Assembly (NCBI RefSeq): GCF_000760695.4
Contig: NZ_JHEG04000001.1
Span: 1,187,834-1,251,833, forward strand
Direction of reading: 5' to 3'
DNA length: 64,000 nucleotides
Source: Tolypothrix bouteillei VB521301
Lineage (GTDB): Bacteria; Cyanobacteriota; Cyanobacteriia; Cyanobacteriales; Nostocaceae
A model generated the notes under the pieces. It made no database searches. It had not been told where the DNA came from and saw nothing but the letters and a program-made list of their open reading frames with translations. Below, piece after piece: positions 18,358 through 27,936 of this stretch (position 1 is its first letter; every line of letters begins with the position of its first letter). Made by a program: the position numbers and the translations under genes.

Positions 18358-19791
18358 ATGGCTGCTAATTCAAATCAGCGAGTCGAGCAGGTAGCACGAG
18401 AAGATTTAGTTATGTTTATTAATGCTTGTCTTGCCTGCACCGGACAAAAAGAATTTTATGATGATGCCTTCGGTCAGCAAGTTTCTATCAATTTTTTACA
18501 TGACTATATTATAGGTAATTACCGCTTGCTCTATACACGCACTTTAGCGTCTGGTATCAATCACTTTAATCAGGCACAAATTATTTTAAAACTATTAGCA
18601 ACGGGGCGAGATGTTAAAACAGATTACCGTAAAGAAGAAGGCGCATTAATTGCAGCAGCACTAAAACAATTACCTCCACAAAGGGCTTGGGGAGTATTGC
18701 AACAGTTGCGGAAACAGCGAATTAATAACCGCCGCAGTCGAGCGATCGCACGCGAGTATGTTCAACAGCGTCGAGATATCAGCTTTGATGCTGTCAAATA
18801 TCGTTCCAAGGTAAGAGCAATTGTTTCTCATGCCCACCTCAAACTGCAAGGCGAACTAGGAAACTTTCTTTTTCAAAACTGGAAACAAAAAGTTTACGAA
18901 ACAGAATTATTTGAAAAGTTTCGTCAGGCACATTATAGCGCTGAAGCTGTTTATGACTTACCATTTACGATTGCAGAAGGTTTGGCTGCAAAGCATAAAA
19001 TTCCCCGTGACGTGTTTTTGTCTCGCATTCAAGAACGCATGACTGTAACTGAAAAGCTACGTTTTCAGAATACAGCAGAACGCACTTACGAAATAGAAAT
19101 TAACCTCGATTTGGGTCGTCTTCCCCTAACTCGTTTGGCATTATATATTCTCTCCTTACCTATAGAAACTCGACAGCAAGAATGGCAAACTTTAAATCGA
19201 GCGCTAGAAAAATCTGCTTGGTTGGCATTAAAAAAAGCACCTTTAAAACTGGGGCGAGTGGCAGCGGTATTGGATTGCAGCTATTCTAGTTCTGGATCTT
19301 TAGAAAAGCGCCGCCGTCCATTAGGCGTGGCATTAGCTACACATTATTTATTAAAAGCTGCATCTCAAGAATACCAAGATTTTTGGACGACACCCATAAA
19401 AGATGCTCTCCTGGTGCATCCTCGCGGACAAACTGACTTAGCCTCCCCCTTACTAGATGCTTTAGAGTGGGGAGCAGACTTAGTCATTATTGTTTCTGAT
19501 GGTTGTGAGAACGATCCCCCTCGTGGTGCTGCAGAAATTTTGCGTATCTACCGTACCCGTTTAGATCCGATGCAGAAAACTTCTATAGTTCACTGCAATC
19601 CAGTTTTCACTTCAGAAGATTACTCGTTGCGTTCCCTCAGTTCTAGCATTCCTACTGTGGGGCTGAGAGACGCAGAAGATTTACCTACCTTGCTTGGCTT
19701 TGCTCGCTTTGCTGATGGTTCTGCACCTTTATCAGAACTCGAAGCATATCTAGCAAAACGAGTGGAATTGATGTTGTGTGCTAATGGCTAA
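18358..19791 (+). CDS. vWA-domain protein with helical N-terminal half (Ro60-like layout)
   Basis: A 477-residue protein in two halves. Residues 1-290 are alpha-helical and Arg/Lys-rich (LRKQRINNRRSRAIAREYVQQRR), without a recognised Pfam-type signature. Residues about 295-470 form a von Willebrand A domain with a complete MIDAS: D306-x-S308-x-S310, T359 and D381 (IIVSDG). This order recalls Ro60/TROVE proteins, which bind misfolded and Y RNAs, but I cannot confirm TROVE homology. The next gene starts 58 bp later on the same strand, across a heptamer repeat, and encodes a protein with a C-terminal HTH; the two are probably one functional unit. Alternative: a VWA component of a chelatase- or conflict-type system. 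Confidence 0.75.
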   Translation: MAANSNQRVEQVAREDLVMFINACLACTGQKEFYDDAFGQQVSINFLHDYIIGNYRLLYTRTLASGINHFNQAQIILKLLATGRDVKTDYRKEEGALIAAALKQLPPQRAWGVLQQLRKQRINNRRSRAIAREYVQQRRDISFDAVKYRSKVRAIVSHAHLKLQGELGNFLFQNWKQKVYETELFEKFRQAHYSAEAVYDLPFTIAEGLAAKHKIPRDVFLSRIQERMTVTEKLRFQNTAERTYEIEINLDLGRLPLTRLALYILSLPIETRQQEWQTLNRALEKSAWLALKKAPLKLGRVAAVLDCSYSSSGSLEKRRRPLGVALATHYLLKAASQEYQDFWTTPIKDALLVHPRGQTDLASPLLDALEWGADLVIIVSDGCENDPPRGAAEILRIYRTRLDPMQKTSIVHCNPVFTSEDYSLRSLSSSIPTVGLRDAEDLPTLLGFARFADGSAPLSELEAYLAKRVELMLCANG

Positions 19792-19838
19792 TAGAGCAAT
19801 TAGCCATTAGCAATTAGCCATTAGCCATTAGCAATCAT
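19790..19838. repeat. Heptanucleotide tandem repeats (TAGCAAT/TAGCCAT)
   Basis: Direct heptamers of TAGCAAT and TAGCCAT fill most of the 58-bp gap between the vWA gene and its partner. These are typical short tandemly repeated sequences of heterocystous cyanobacteria. A related array lies at 31993-32070. Confidence 0.8.
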
Positions 19839-19849
19839 CAAATATTCTT

Positions 19850-21034
19850 ATGGCAAAAAAAACTAACTTAATCGCCAACATATCATTAAAAGGATTAGAC
19901 ATCGCACCTTCACAAGTTTGGGGTTCGGTGCGGCTTGTACCTCTGTTGCGCCGTCAGGTGCATGGTGACTTGCGCTTGCTACGCCGTAATTATGACGAAG
20001 ACCTCACAGCTGTCTCTTTAAAAGGGCAAATGATAGAACCGGGAATGAAGTACTTTTCTTATGTACCTCACGGACTGGTTATGTCTTGGACAAATGATGG
20101 TAGCCCGGTTGCTGCTTATGGGGGACAGATGGCTAACAGTGACGGAAAACGGATGGACTGTGGTTGTGTAAGCGTGCGCTTGATGCATCGCATGGCGAAG
20201 CGGGAAGGGAACAACCAATTGCGTTTTTTACCCCTGCATTTGGCAATGGAAGGTTTTTTGTCAATGTTTTTCTCTGGACCTGATATTGCTTGGAGTGAAT
20301 ATTCTAAGTATGCTCTTTCTTATGGTTTGGGATGCCGTTATGAAACTTCTGTGAATGGACGTGACATTGCTGGGCTAGAAGAAGCTTTGCGGGTATTTGA
20401 GATTCATGAAAAACAGGTAGGGGTGTTGGTGTTTGTTGCCGAAGCCCTCGCTTCTGCGTTTGTGGTTCCGACTCCGCAAGATTACCGACTGCTTCATACG
20501 AGTTTGCTGGAAGACTTTTATGGGGAATTGCTCTATGAGTATGGCTTGCTGTACGATACGACTTTTCCAATGGATGTGTCTGTAGAGGAGTCTAAGGTTA
20601 ATAGCTTGGCAGATTTGCGGCAAGCTATACAAACAATGCGTTCTGATTGGGCATCGTTTCAAGGTTTTATGGCTTCTGGTTTGCTGGGACGTGGCGTTAC
20701 ATCTAAAAGAGTCTATAGTGCTGGTCCTTTTTCTCTGCAAAGATTTATTTCTGATTTGAATCCTAAAGAGGAAAATCACATCGGGGAAGCGATCGCACGT
20801 GACAGCGGAGAGTTGGAATACCTTAAAACTTATCGTCTGTCAGCTGCACAAACTCGTCGAGTTTACTTACTGAGTGTATTAGCCAAACACAATTGGAATG
20901 TGGATGCTACTGCAGCAGCATTGAATCATACTCGTGAGGAGTTTGTATATCGTCTGGAAAAAGCTGGTTTTGGTTACTTATTGAATCAACAGGTGCGGGA
21001 TGCAGCACGGAAGAAAGCACGTAAGATGAAATGA
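19850..21034 (+). CDS. ARPP-like domain protein with C-terminal FIS-type HTH, partner of the vWA protein
   Basis: The N-terminal part (about 5-320) begins with LKGLDIAPSQVWGSVRLVPL and YSYVPHGLV-type segments, resembling what I remember of ARPP (ADP-ribosylglycohydrolase/rhodanese-phosphatase-associated) domains; this match is from memory and unverified. The C-terminus (about 335-375; TRRVYLLSVLAKHNWNVDATAAALN) has the spacing of a FIS-family helix-turn-helix, followed by a basic tail (RDAARKKARKMK). It is probably co-transcribed with the vWA gene. Its role is unknown: a DNA-binding regulator that senses a ligand is one inference. Confidence 0.65.
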   Translation: MAKKTNLIANISLKGLDIAPSQVWGSVRLVPLLRRQVHGDLRLLRRNYDEDLTAVSLKGQMIEPGMKYFSYVPHGLVMSWTNDGSPVAAYGGQMANSDGKRMDCGCVSVRLMHRMAKREGNNQLRFLPLHLAMEGFLSMFFSGPDIAWSEYSKYALSYGLGCRYETSVNGRDIAGLEEALRVFEIHEKQVGVLVFVAEALASAFVVPTPQDYRLLHTSLLEDFYGELLYEYGLLYDTTFPMDVSVEESKVNSLADLRQAIQTMRSDWASFQGFMASGLLGRGVTSKRVYSAGPFSLQRFISDLNPKEENHIGEAIARDSGELEYLKTYRLSAAQTRRVYLLSVLAKHNWNVDATAAALNHTREEFVYRLEKAGFGYLLNQQVRDAARKKARKMK

Positions 21035-21216
21035 TGCTGTCTGGTATTTTTGACAAGCTTGAAGTTTAGCAATATTTTGAAATTTTTCAACACATTAGAA
21101 AATTTGTGTTATTATTAGTAACTAGGATTATATTCGGTTGTGCAATTTGTCTTTATCTATTTACAAGTGTCTCTCCGAATTTAACTCTCAACACCGCGTA
21201 ATTTCGGAGATCTTTT

Positions 21217-21531
21217 ATGTCAATCTATGTTGGTAACCTATCTTATGAAGTCGGACAAGACGACCTCAAACAAGTTTTTTCAGAATACGGAACTGTTAAA
21301 AACGTTCAAGTCCCCACAGACCGGGAAACAGGTCGCGTCCGGGGATTTGCCTTTGTAGAAATGGCAACAGAAGCTGAAGAAACTGCAGCTATTGAAGCTC
21401 TTGACAGTGCAGAGTGGATGGGTCGCAGCCTGAAAGTTAACAAGGCTAAGCCACGCGAAGACAAGCGTTCTTCCTTTGGTGGCGACAGACGTGGAAACAG
21501 TGGGGGCGGCTACTCTAGAGGACGCTACTAA
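21217..21531 (+). CDS. Glycine-rich RRM RNA-binding protein (Rbp family)
   Basis: A 104-residue protein with one RNA recognition motif: RNP2 IYVGNLSYEV near the N-terminus and RNP1 GRVRGFAFVEM near residue 45, then a short Gly/Arg-rich tail (SFGGDRRGNSGGGYSRGRY). Cyanobacterial Rbp proteins bind mRNA, several are cold-induced, and some help localise mRNAs at thylakoids. The upstream gap of 182 bp allows a long 5' leader of the kind seen in cold-regulated rbp genes. A rho-independent terminator lies 70 bp downstream. Confidence 0.93.
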   Translation: MSIYVGNLSYEVGQDDLKQVFSEYGTVKNVQVPTDRETGRVRGFAFVEMATEAEETAAIEALDSAEWMGRSLKVNKAKPREDKRSSFGGDRRGNSGGGYSRGRY

Positions 21532-21601
21532 GCTTAATATGAGTTTTGGAGATGTCCGCCATCGGTTCATTCCAATACACAATTTAACTTAAGCAGATTT
21601 T

Positions 21602-21626
21602 GGACAGACTAGTTCTGTCCTTTTTT
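21602..21626 (+). terminator. Rho-independent terminator after the RRM gene
   Basis: GGACAGA (21602-21608) pairs with TCTGTCC (21614-21620) across a 5-nt loop and is followed by six T. It lies between the RRM gene and the convergent histidine kinase gene. Confidence 0.85.
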
Positions 21627-21643
21627 GCTTTGATAGTTGCGGG

Positions 21644-24058
21644 TCAAATCCTCTGGCTACAACGTCTGGTAAGATTAGCTACGGCTGTAACTAGAGCGGT
21701 GGGATCTATCGGCTTGGCAATATGTTGCTGAAATCCAGCAGCGATCGCTTGTTGAGAATCCCCCTCAAGAGCGTAAGCAGTCAGAGCAAGTGCTGGAATT
21801 TGCCCTCCCTGGTTTGGTGGCATTGCTCTGATGTCACGTATCAGCATATAACCGTCTACTTCTGGCATTCCAATATCGCTTAACAACAAGTCAGGCTGAA
21901 ATTGCGTCAGAGCTTGTAGTGCTTCGCAAGCCGAGCCCACCTGCGTGACTTCTGCTCCTGACTCCCTTAGTATGAAAGCGATTAACTCCCGCGTGTCAAC
22001 CTCGTCATCCACCACCAAAATTTTTACCCCATTGAAAGGGAGAGATTCAACAGATTGCTTGAGCTTGGGAGCGCTCTGTAAGGGCATTTTCATCAGTGGT
22101 AGCATGACGGTAAAAGTTGCTCCCTGTCCTTCACCCAAACTTTCTGCCTTAACCGTACCGCCATGCAATTCTATAATGTGGCGGACGATGGCTAATCCCA
22201 AACCGAGTCCACCAAATTTCCTGGTCGTTGTGCCGTCAGCTTGTCGGAAGTAGTCAAACACGTAGGGCAGAAACTCAGGACTAATTCCTTTACCCGTGTC
22301 GCATACTTGAATCTGAGCCATTAAACCGTGGGACTCCAAACGAACTTCTACTTTTCCGCCAGAGGAGGTAAATTTAATAGCGTTAGACAGCAGATTCCAA
22401 ATCACTTGCTGTAAGCGAACTGAATCGCCCCTAACCTGTCCTACATTTGGTTCAAGCACGGTTAATAGCTGAATCGAATTGGCTTGGGCTGCTAAACTTA
22501 CAGTTTCTACTGCTGTTGCGATCGCAGATGCAAGATCGACGGTACCAATATTCAGAGTGAGTTTGCCTTGCAGAATGCAAGAGACATCTAACAAATCTTC
22601 AATCAGTTTGGTCTGAAGTTTGGCGTTCCGCTCGATGATTTCCAAAGCCCGAACAGTGGTTGCTTCATCATACTTTTTTGTTCGGAGTAACTTTGACCAT
22701 CCAAGTATGGGATTGAGTGGTGTCCGAAGTTCGTGAGAAAGAACTGCCAAGAATTCATCTTTGATGCGGTTAGCTTGAACCAATTGTTCTGTCTGCTTTT
22801 GGAGTGCTTGTTCTGCACGTTCGCTTTCCCGACGTGCGCGTTCTCGTTCGGTAATGTCAACCGCAACACCTCCTACCAAGCATTGCCCTGACCCATCTGT
22901 TAGGGGAAATTTATAGACTAAAAAGTCACCAAGCGTACCATCAGTGCGAGGAGCAAGCTCAATCGCTTCAAGCACTTGATTTATTTGAGCAACCATTCTA
23001 ATGTTATCGAGGAATTGCTGAGCGATCTCACTCGGATACACATCGAAGATGCTTTTGCCGATCGCATTGTTGGTTGGTAGCTTAAAGGTTCGATAATAAG
23101 TAGGATTAAGGTAAAGTATGCATCCATCTACATTAGTAATCCATGCTGCGGTTGGGCTGTTGTCCATAAAGGCCTGAAATCGCTCTTCACTTTGGCGCAG
23201 TGCTTTCTCAGCTTGCTTGCGAGCAGTAATATTCATAATGCTCACCAACACGTTATTTACTTTTCTGGTTTGGGGCGGTAATGTAATCGTAAACAGGACG
23301 TTGAGACGCTCTCCATCTATGGTTTGCATGATGGTTTCAGATTCAAAGTAAGTTTGACCGCTAGCAAATGCTAAAAGTTCTTCAACAAATGCCTCTAAAG
23401 TTTCTGGTACAAAGACTTGGTGAAGGGAATTCAAAAGTTCCTGTTTGTGGAGAGCGCCAAACATCCGTACCGCCATGTCATTTACATCGACAATTTTCAC
23501 CATGCCAATTGCCTGTTGTACAAACTCAGGATGTTCCACAAAAAAGGCTCGAAAATCTTGGACGCCTTGCGCTTTTAAATGCTCGATCGCTTCAAAGACA
23601 GCAGAAAAATCTTCTTCCCAAATCGCGACCCCTGTAGCTTCAAAGATGTAGCGGTATTTTCTTTCCTGTTCTTCAAGTACCTCTTGAACCTGCTTGCGAG
23701 CGCTGATGTTACGAAAATAAACAGCAAGACCATCACTTGAAGGGTAAGCGTGAATTTCAAACCATTTACCCAGCAACTGACTAAAGTGTTCAAATACAAC
23801 AGTCACTTTTTCAGTAACAGCACGATGAAGTTCTTGGTATGCCAAATTTCCAACTGCCTCTGGAAAAACCTCTTCCCATACCTGTCTGCCAAGGAGTTCT
23901 TCACGGGTTTTGTTTAAAAGCTTTGCGGCTTGCTGATTGACATATGTGTAGCGCCACTGCGAGTCAAAAGCGACAAAGGCATCTGTAATACTTTCAAGAA
24001 TCTTGGTGATTTGGTCACGGTTTGCCTCAGGGTCAGTTGCTTTTTCTGAATCGCTCAC
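21644..24058 (-). CDS. PAS-containing hybrid sensor histidine kinase
   Basis: This 804-residue cytosolic kinase has PAS domains at about 20-130, 130-275 and 285-410 (PAS/PAC pattern, e.g. FDSQWRYTYVNQQAAKLLN). A short coil precedes HisKA with the phospho-acceptor His in SHELRTPLNPILGW near residue 442. The HATPase_c domain lies near 545-660 (IWNLLSNAIKFT, GGLGLGLAIV) and a C-terminal receiver near 680-800 with Asp in LLLSDIGMPEVDGY. No membrane segment is seen. It lies 361 bp downstream of a second hybrid kinase on the same strand; the two C-terminal halves are close paralogues, suggesting duplication. The input signal and target are unknown. Confidence 0.9.
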   Translation of the reverse strand: MSDSEKATDPEANRDQITKILESITDAFVAFDSQWRYTYVNQQAAKLLNKTREELLGRQVWEEVFPEAVGNLAYQELHRAVTEKVTVVFEHFSQLLGKWFEIHAYPSSDGLAVYFRNISARKQVQEVLEEQERKYRYIFEATGVAIWEEDFSAVFEAIEHLKAQGVQDFRAFFVEHPEFVQQAIGMVKIVDVNDMAVRMFGALHKQELLNSLHQVFVPETLEAFVEELLAFASGQTYFESETIMQTIDGERLNVLFTITLPPQTRKVNNVLVSIMNITARKQAEKALRQSEERFQAFMDNSPTAAWITNVDGCILYLNPTYYRTFKLPTNNAIGKSIFDVYPSEIAQQFLDNIRMVAQINQVLEAIELAPRTDGTLGDFLVYKFPLTDGSGQCLVGGVAVDITERERARRESERAEQALQKQTEQLVQANRIKDEFLAVLSHELRTPLNPILGWSKLLRTKKYDEATTVRALEIIERNAKLQTKLIEDLLDVSCILQGKLTLNIGTVDLASAIATAVETVSLAAQANSIQLLTVLEPNVGQVRGDSVRLQQVIWNLLSNAIKFTSSGGKVEVRLESHGLMAQIQVCDTGKGISPEFLPYVFDYFRQADGTTTRKFGGLGLGLAIVRHIIELHGGTVKAESLGEGQGATFTVMLPLMKMPLQSAPKLKQSVESLPFNGVKILVVDDEVDTRELIAFILRESGAEVTQVGSACEALQALTQFQPDLLLSDIGMPEVDGYMLIRDIRAMPPNQGGQIPALALTAYALEGDSQQAIAAGFQQHIAKPIDPTALVTAVANLTRRCSQRI

Positions 24059-24419
24059 GCTCTAGGCTCCGCTTCTGAAGAATATTCGATGAGGTTTTTA
24101 CCATCTCCCGCAGGCTTGATTCTCATAAATTGCCCGATTTGTTTAACTCTGCTCTTTGTATCAGAACTAAAAGTGATGGTTGCACGCGACCGTTTTCCCA
24201 ATTTTCACCCGTACCACAAGCGACATCTCATGCAGTTGTCAATTGCCAGAGTTAACAAGTTAGTTTGCTCACTTTTGGTTGCCTTTGCCACAACTAGACG
24301 TCAGGTGCTCGTACTTAATATTCTTCCCAAATATTGCACAAGTGCTTCTCTACCTTTAGATAGAACTTCCCTTTAACCTATACTTGGATTTGACGCTGAC
24401 AAAGGTTTTAAGCCATTGA
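24059..24419. other. Intergenic region between the two hybrid kinase genes
   Basis: No convincing gene is seen. A plus-strand frame at 24089-24376 is open but has no recognisable domain. No strong terminator or promoter could be named. Confidence 0.4.
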
Positions 24420-27400
24420 TTAGCGATCGTTCCACACCATCTTAGAACGATCCGACACAGTGCGGACAACTGCCTCAATCAAAACTTCTGGATCGATTGG
24501 TTTGGGGATGTGTAACTGAAATCCTGCAGCTAATGCCTGCTGCTGATTCATTTCTCCTGCATAAGCAGTCAGAGCGATCGCTGGAATTAATCCTCTTTCT
24601 GGTTCCATGGTTCTAACTTGGCGCAATAATGTGTAGCCGTCCATTTTAGGCATTCCGATGTCAGTCAGCAAAATATCGAACTGGGTTTTCTGAAGTCTTG
24701 CAATCGCCTCTTGAGCAGAAGACACAGAAGTCACAACAGCACCAGCTTGTTCCAAAACGAAAGTCACTAATTCCAAATTGTCTGCATCATCATCAACAGC
24801 CAGGATTTGAACTCCTTGCAACGTAAGTGTGTCTTGCATAAATGTCATCTCCTGATTTGTTGAATTTAATGCTGACATCAGAGGAAGGATGATGGTAAAG
24901 GTAGCTCCCTGTCCTTCTCCTGAACTGTCAGCTTTGACAGTTCCACCATGTAGCTCAACAATATGTCGAGCGATTGCAAGCCCCAACCCCAAACCTCCAA
25001 AATTTCGAGTTATGCTGCTATCAGCTTGACGGAAATAATCAAAGACGTAGGGCAAAAAATCAGACTTGATACCTTTGCCTGTATCTTTGATGGCGATCTG
25101 GGCTTGGTTGCCAACCTGCTTGAGATGGATTTCTACACATCCCCTATTGGGAGTAAATTTAATAGCGTTAGATAGAATATTCCAAATGGCTTGCTGCACA
25201 CGAGTTGCATCACCCAAAACATTCACTGCATTTGGTTCAAAATAAGTTTGAATTTGAATTGCTTTAGCTTGGGCTGCCAATTGAACTGTTTTGAGCGCAT
25301 CTTCAATTGTTAATCTTAAGTCAATCAAACTTGAATTTAAACTTAGTTTGCCTTGCAAAATGCGAGAAATATCGAGTAAATCTTCAATGAGTTGGACTTG
25401 TAACTTGGCATTACGCTCAATGGTTAACAGAGCCGCTGCTGTTTTGCTAGCGTCGAGATTACCCCCTTGGAGTAATTTCGTCCAACCTAAAATTGGATTC
25501 ATTGGTGTTCTCAGTTCGTGGGAAAGAACAGCAAGAAATTCATCCCTGATTCTGTTTGCCGCTTCGGCTGTAGCTTTTGCTCGTTGCTCGGCTTCATAGA
25601 GTTTAGCACGGGCGATGGCCTGAGCGCATTGTTGAGCTAAAGCCAGGATGAACGAGCGATCGCCATCACTTAATGGGCAAAATTCAACAAAGCCGAAACT
25701 TATACCACCTAGAGCCCGACCCTCAACTACTAAGGGGAGCGAAATCCAAGCTGCAAAATTGTTTTGGGTATAAGCATCTCTTAAGTGGGGATAGCGAGCA
25801 AGTCTTTCTTCGAGTGGCTCTTCCCATATAGGTATGCCAGTGCGTACTGCTTCTGCCAGTGGTACGAATGATTTCAGAGGAATGGAACGCCATGCCTCAA
25901 TTAAATTCTGCTCGTAGCCAATAGAATGGATGATTTCAAGGTCTGTACCTTCATCGTTGAGAATTGCTACCATCGCAGAACCTGCGTTCAATACGGCAGT
26001 ACTTTGCTCGACAATGACTTTTGCAGCTTGAGATGGAGTGAGTGCTTCTGAAAGTGCCGCTGTGACTGATTGGAGGCGAGCAGTACGATCGGCAGTGCGC
26101 TCTGCTATCAGGCGTGCTTGTTGGGTTTGTTGATAGAGCCGAGCATTAGCGATCGCCAATGCCGCCCGGTCTGCTAAATCTTGAAATAAGCTCAAGTCAT
26201 TGATATTGTGAGATTCGTTGACACGATGGCGAGTTAGGCTCAACACTCCAATCGCTTGTCCTCGTACTTTCAGTGGCACAAGCAATATGCTGTAAACCCT
26301 AAAGCGATCCAAGTAGCGCTGATACTCTGGTTTGATAATGGCACGAAATTCCTGTTGTGATGTGACTGGCATCAACAGGGGTTCTCCAGTTTGGATTGCT
26401 CGCCCCCCAATTCCTTCATCAGCGCGGCGAGGATAACTTTTCAACAGTTCACTAACGAATTCTAGTACCTCTGAGTCTGCATGATACGCAGAGACTGGGT
26501 TAAGCCACTGTCCATCTTCTGAGAGAAGGCTCAGTACGCAGACATCACCTGTATATTTACTAACAAGTTGAGTTATAGTGTTCAAAACCGTTTGCAAATC
26601 CAAACTTGCTGCTGCAAAGGTTTGCGATGCTTGAGCGAGAAAACGCTCTTGTTGCTCAATCCGCTTGAACTCCGTGACATCGCGATTATAGCCAATGATT
26701 GATTCGACCGTGCCGTCGGCTGCAAACTCAGGTATATAACGAGATTGATACCAACGCGTACCCTTCAGTGTCTCAAAGCTAAACTCTATCGAGCGACCTT
26801 GCCCGGTTGTGAATATTTCTTGCCAGTTTTCATGCCAGATCTGACAATTCTCTTGTGACATACCCAAGTCAATGTTGGTTTTGCCAATGAACTCTTCGGC
26901 TCGAATGCCCGTCACCTGCTCGATAGCAGGACTAACATAAAGATGGCGAAACTCTGAATCAATTCGACTGATGATATCTGGGGAATTTTCAGCTAAAGTT
27001 TTAAACCTTTGCTCTCGACGGCGGAGTTCCGCTTCAAGTTGTTTGCGATCGCGAATATCTTGAAACACCATCAGGCAAGTTGCTGGTTGATCGTACATTG
27101 CGGGTAAGGTATCTGCATAAACCAGCAGAGAGTAAACACCAGTTGGAGTATGCCAATTTAACTCCGCCCCATGAATCTTTTCACCTCTAGCCACCCGGAC
27201 GGCTGGAAGTTGGTCGGGGGGAATTTGTTGCCCTGTAGCATCGGTGCAGGAAAACTCTGTATCATAGACCCCTGCGGGGCGATTGTCAGGAATTTCACCG
27301 CCAGCCATTTCATTTGCAGCCTGATTGGCAAAGGTGAAGCAAGCCGTTTGGGGTTCAACAAATACCAGCGGAATGGGCAGCAGATTGAGAACTGCTTCCA

Positions 27401-27836
27401 ACCATTGGCGTTGATTAACTTGAGCTTGTGCGTTCTGCTGAAGTCGTTGTTCCCATTGCTGGCATGACTGCAAAGCTTCAATAGTTTGTTGCAGTTCAAC
27501 AATTTGCAGTTGCAGTTTTGCATTAGCTTGGCACAATTGGGACGTTCGTTCTGCCACAAGTTCTTCTAAGCCCCGATCGGCTCTTTGTTGTGTTTCCTTT
27601 TCCTCTATTGAATGGCAAACTTTCAGCTTGTCGTTATTGGATCTGGGGTTGTTCAAAGACAAATCTGATTGCAAATTACGAGCATACCGTTCCACCAACT
27701 CAGAACGCGAAAACCCACGTTCAAGTGCCTGCTGTTTTAGAATTCGCCAAGCCGTCTTAGTTAGGGATAAGTTGACCGCCTGCTTCGGTTCCGTTTCCCA
27801 GCTGTGGATAAATTTTCCCGTTCGATCGCGTTTCAT
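24420..27836 (-). CDS. Hybrid histidine kinase with N-terminal ribbon-helix-helix-like segment
   Basis: From the ATG at 27836 the kinase has about 1138 residues. It begins with a short basic segment whose pattern (KQAVNLSLTKTAWRILKQQA, then GFSRSELVERYAR) resembles ribbon-helix-helix DNA-binding proteins. A coiled coil, two PAS domains, two GAF domains and HisKA (SHELRTPMNPILGW) follow, then HATPase_c (GGLGLGLAIARHI) and a receiver with Asp in ILLTDIGMPKMDGY. I prefer 27836 over the upstream start at 27932 because a TATAAT box sits at 27876-27881, inside the longer version. HisKA to receiver is closely related to the neighbouring kinase. The input and partner are unknown. Confidence 0.85.
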   Translation of the reverse strand: MKRDRTGKFIHSWETEPKQAVNLSLTKTAWRILKQQALERGFSRSELVERYARNLQSDLSLNNPRSNNDKLKVCHSIEEKETQQRADRGLEELVAERTSQLCQANAKLQLQIVELQQTIEALQSCQQWEQRLQQNAQAQVNQRQWLEAVLNLLPIPLVFVEPQTACFTFANQAANEMAGGEIPDNRPAGVYDTEFSCTDATGQQIPPDQLPAVRVARGEKIHGAELNWHTPTGVYSLLVYADTLPAMYDQPATCLMVFQDIRDRKQLEAELRRREQRFKTLAENSPDIISRIDSEFRHLYVSPAIEQVTGIRAEEFIGKTNIDLGMSQENCQIWHENWQEIFTTGQGRSIEFSFETLKGTRWYQSRYIPEFAADGTVESIIGYNRDVTEFKRIEQQERFLAQASQTFAAASLDLQTVLNTITQLVSKYTGDVCVLSLLSEDGQWLNPVSAYHADSEVLEFVSELLKSYPRRADEGIGGRAIQTGEPLLMPVTSQQEFRAIIKPEYQRYLDRFRVYSILLVPLKVRGQAIGVLSLTRHRVNESHNINDLSLFQDLADRAALAIANARLYQQTQQARLIAERTADRTARLQSVTAALSEALTPSQAAKVIVEQSTAVLNAGSAMVAILNDEGTDLEIIHSIGYEQNLIEAWRSIPLKSFVPLAEAVRTGIPIWEEPLEERLARYPHLRDAYTQNNFAAWISLPLVVEGRALGGISFGFVEFCPLSDGDRSFILALAQQCAQAIARAKLYEAEQRAKATAEAANRIRDEFLAVLSHELRTPMNPILGWTKLLQGGNLDASKTAAALLTIERNAKLQVQLIEDLLDISRILQGKLSLNSSLIDLRLTIEDALKTVQLAAQAKAIQIQTYFEPNAVNVLGDATRVQQAIWNILSNAIKFTPNRGCVEIHLKQVGNQAQIAIKDTGKGIKSDFLPYVFDYFRQADSSITRNFGGLGLGLAIARHIVELHGGTVKADSSGEGQGATFTIILPLMSALNSTNQEMTFMQDTLTLQGVQILAVDDDADNLELVTFVLEQAGAVVTSVSSAQEAIARLQKTQFDILLTDIGMPKMDGYTLLRQVRTMEPERGLIPAIALTAYAGEMNQQQALAAGFQLHIPKPIDPEVLIEAVVRTVSDRSKMVWNDR

Positions 27837-27875
27837 GGAGGTTTTACCCGTATACCTATACGGCTGTTGATATAT

Positions 27876-27881
27876 ATTATA
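27876..27881 (-). promoter_or_regulatory. Candidate -10 box of the hybrid kinase gene
   Basis: Reading the minus strand, TATAAT lies about 40 bp before the chosen start at 27836. A weak -35 (CTCTTG, 17-bp spacing) precedes it. Only the -10 match is convincing. Confidence 0.4.
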
Positions 27882-27936
27882 AGTCCGAGTGCGTTCTACA
27901 AGAGAATCACCTGAAGAGTGCGGAGTAACCAACTAC

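Noticed and set aside
24089..24376. Open frame of 95 codons between the two hybrid kinase genes
   Set aside because: The translation has no domain and an uneven, cysteine/leucine-rich composition, and no ribosome-binding site was seen.
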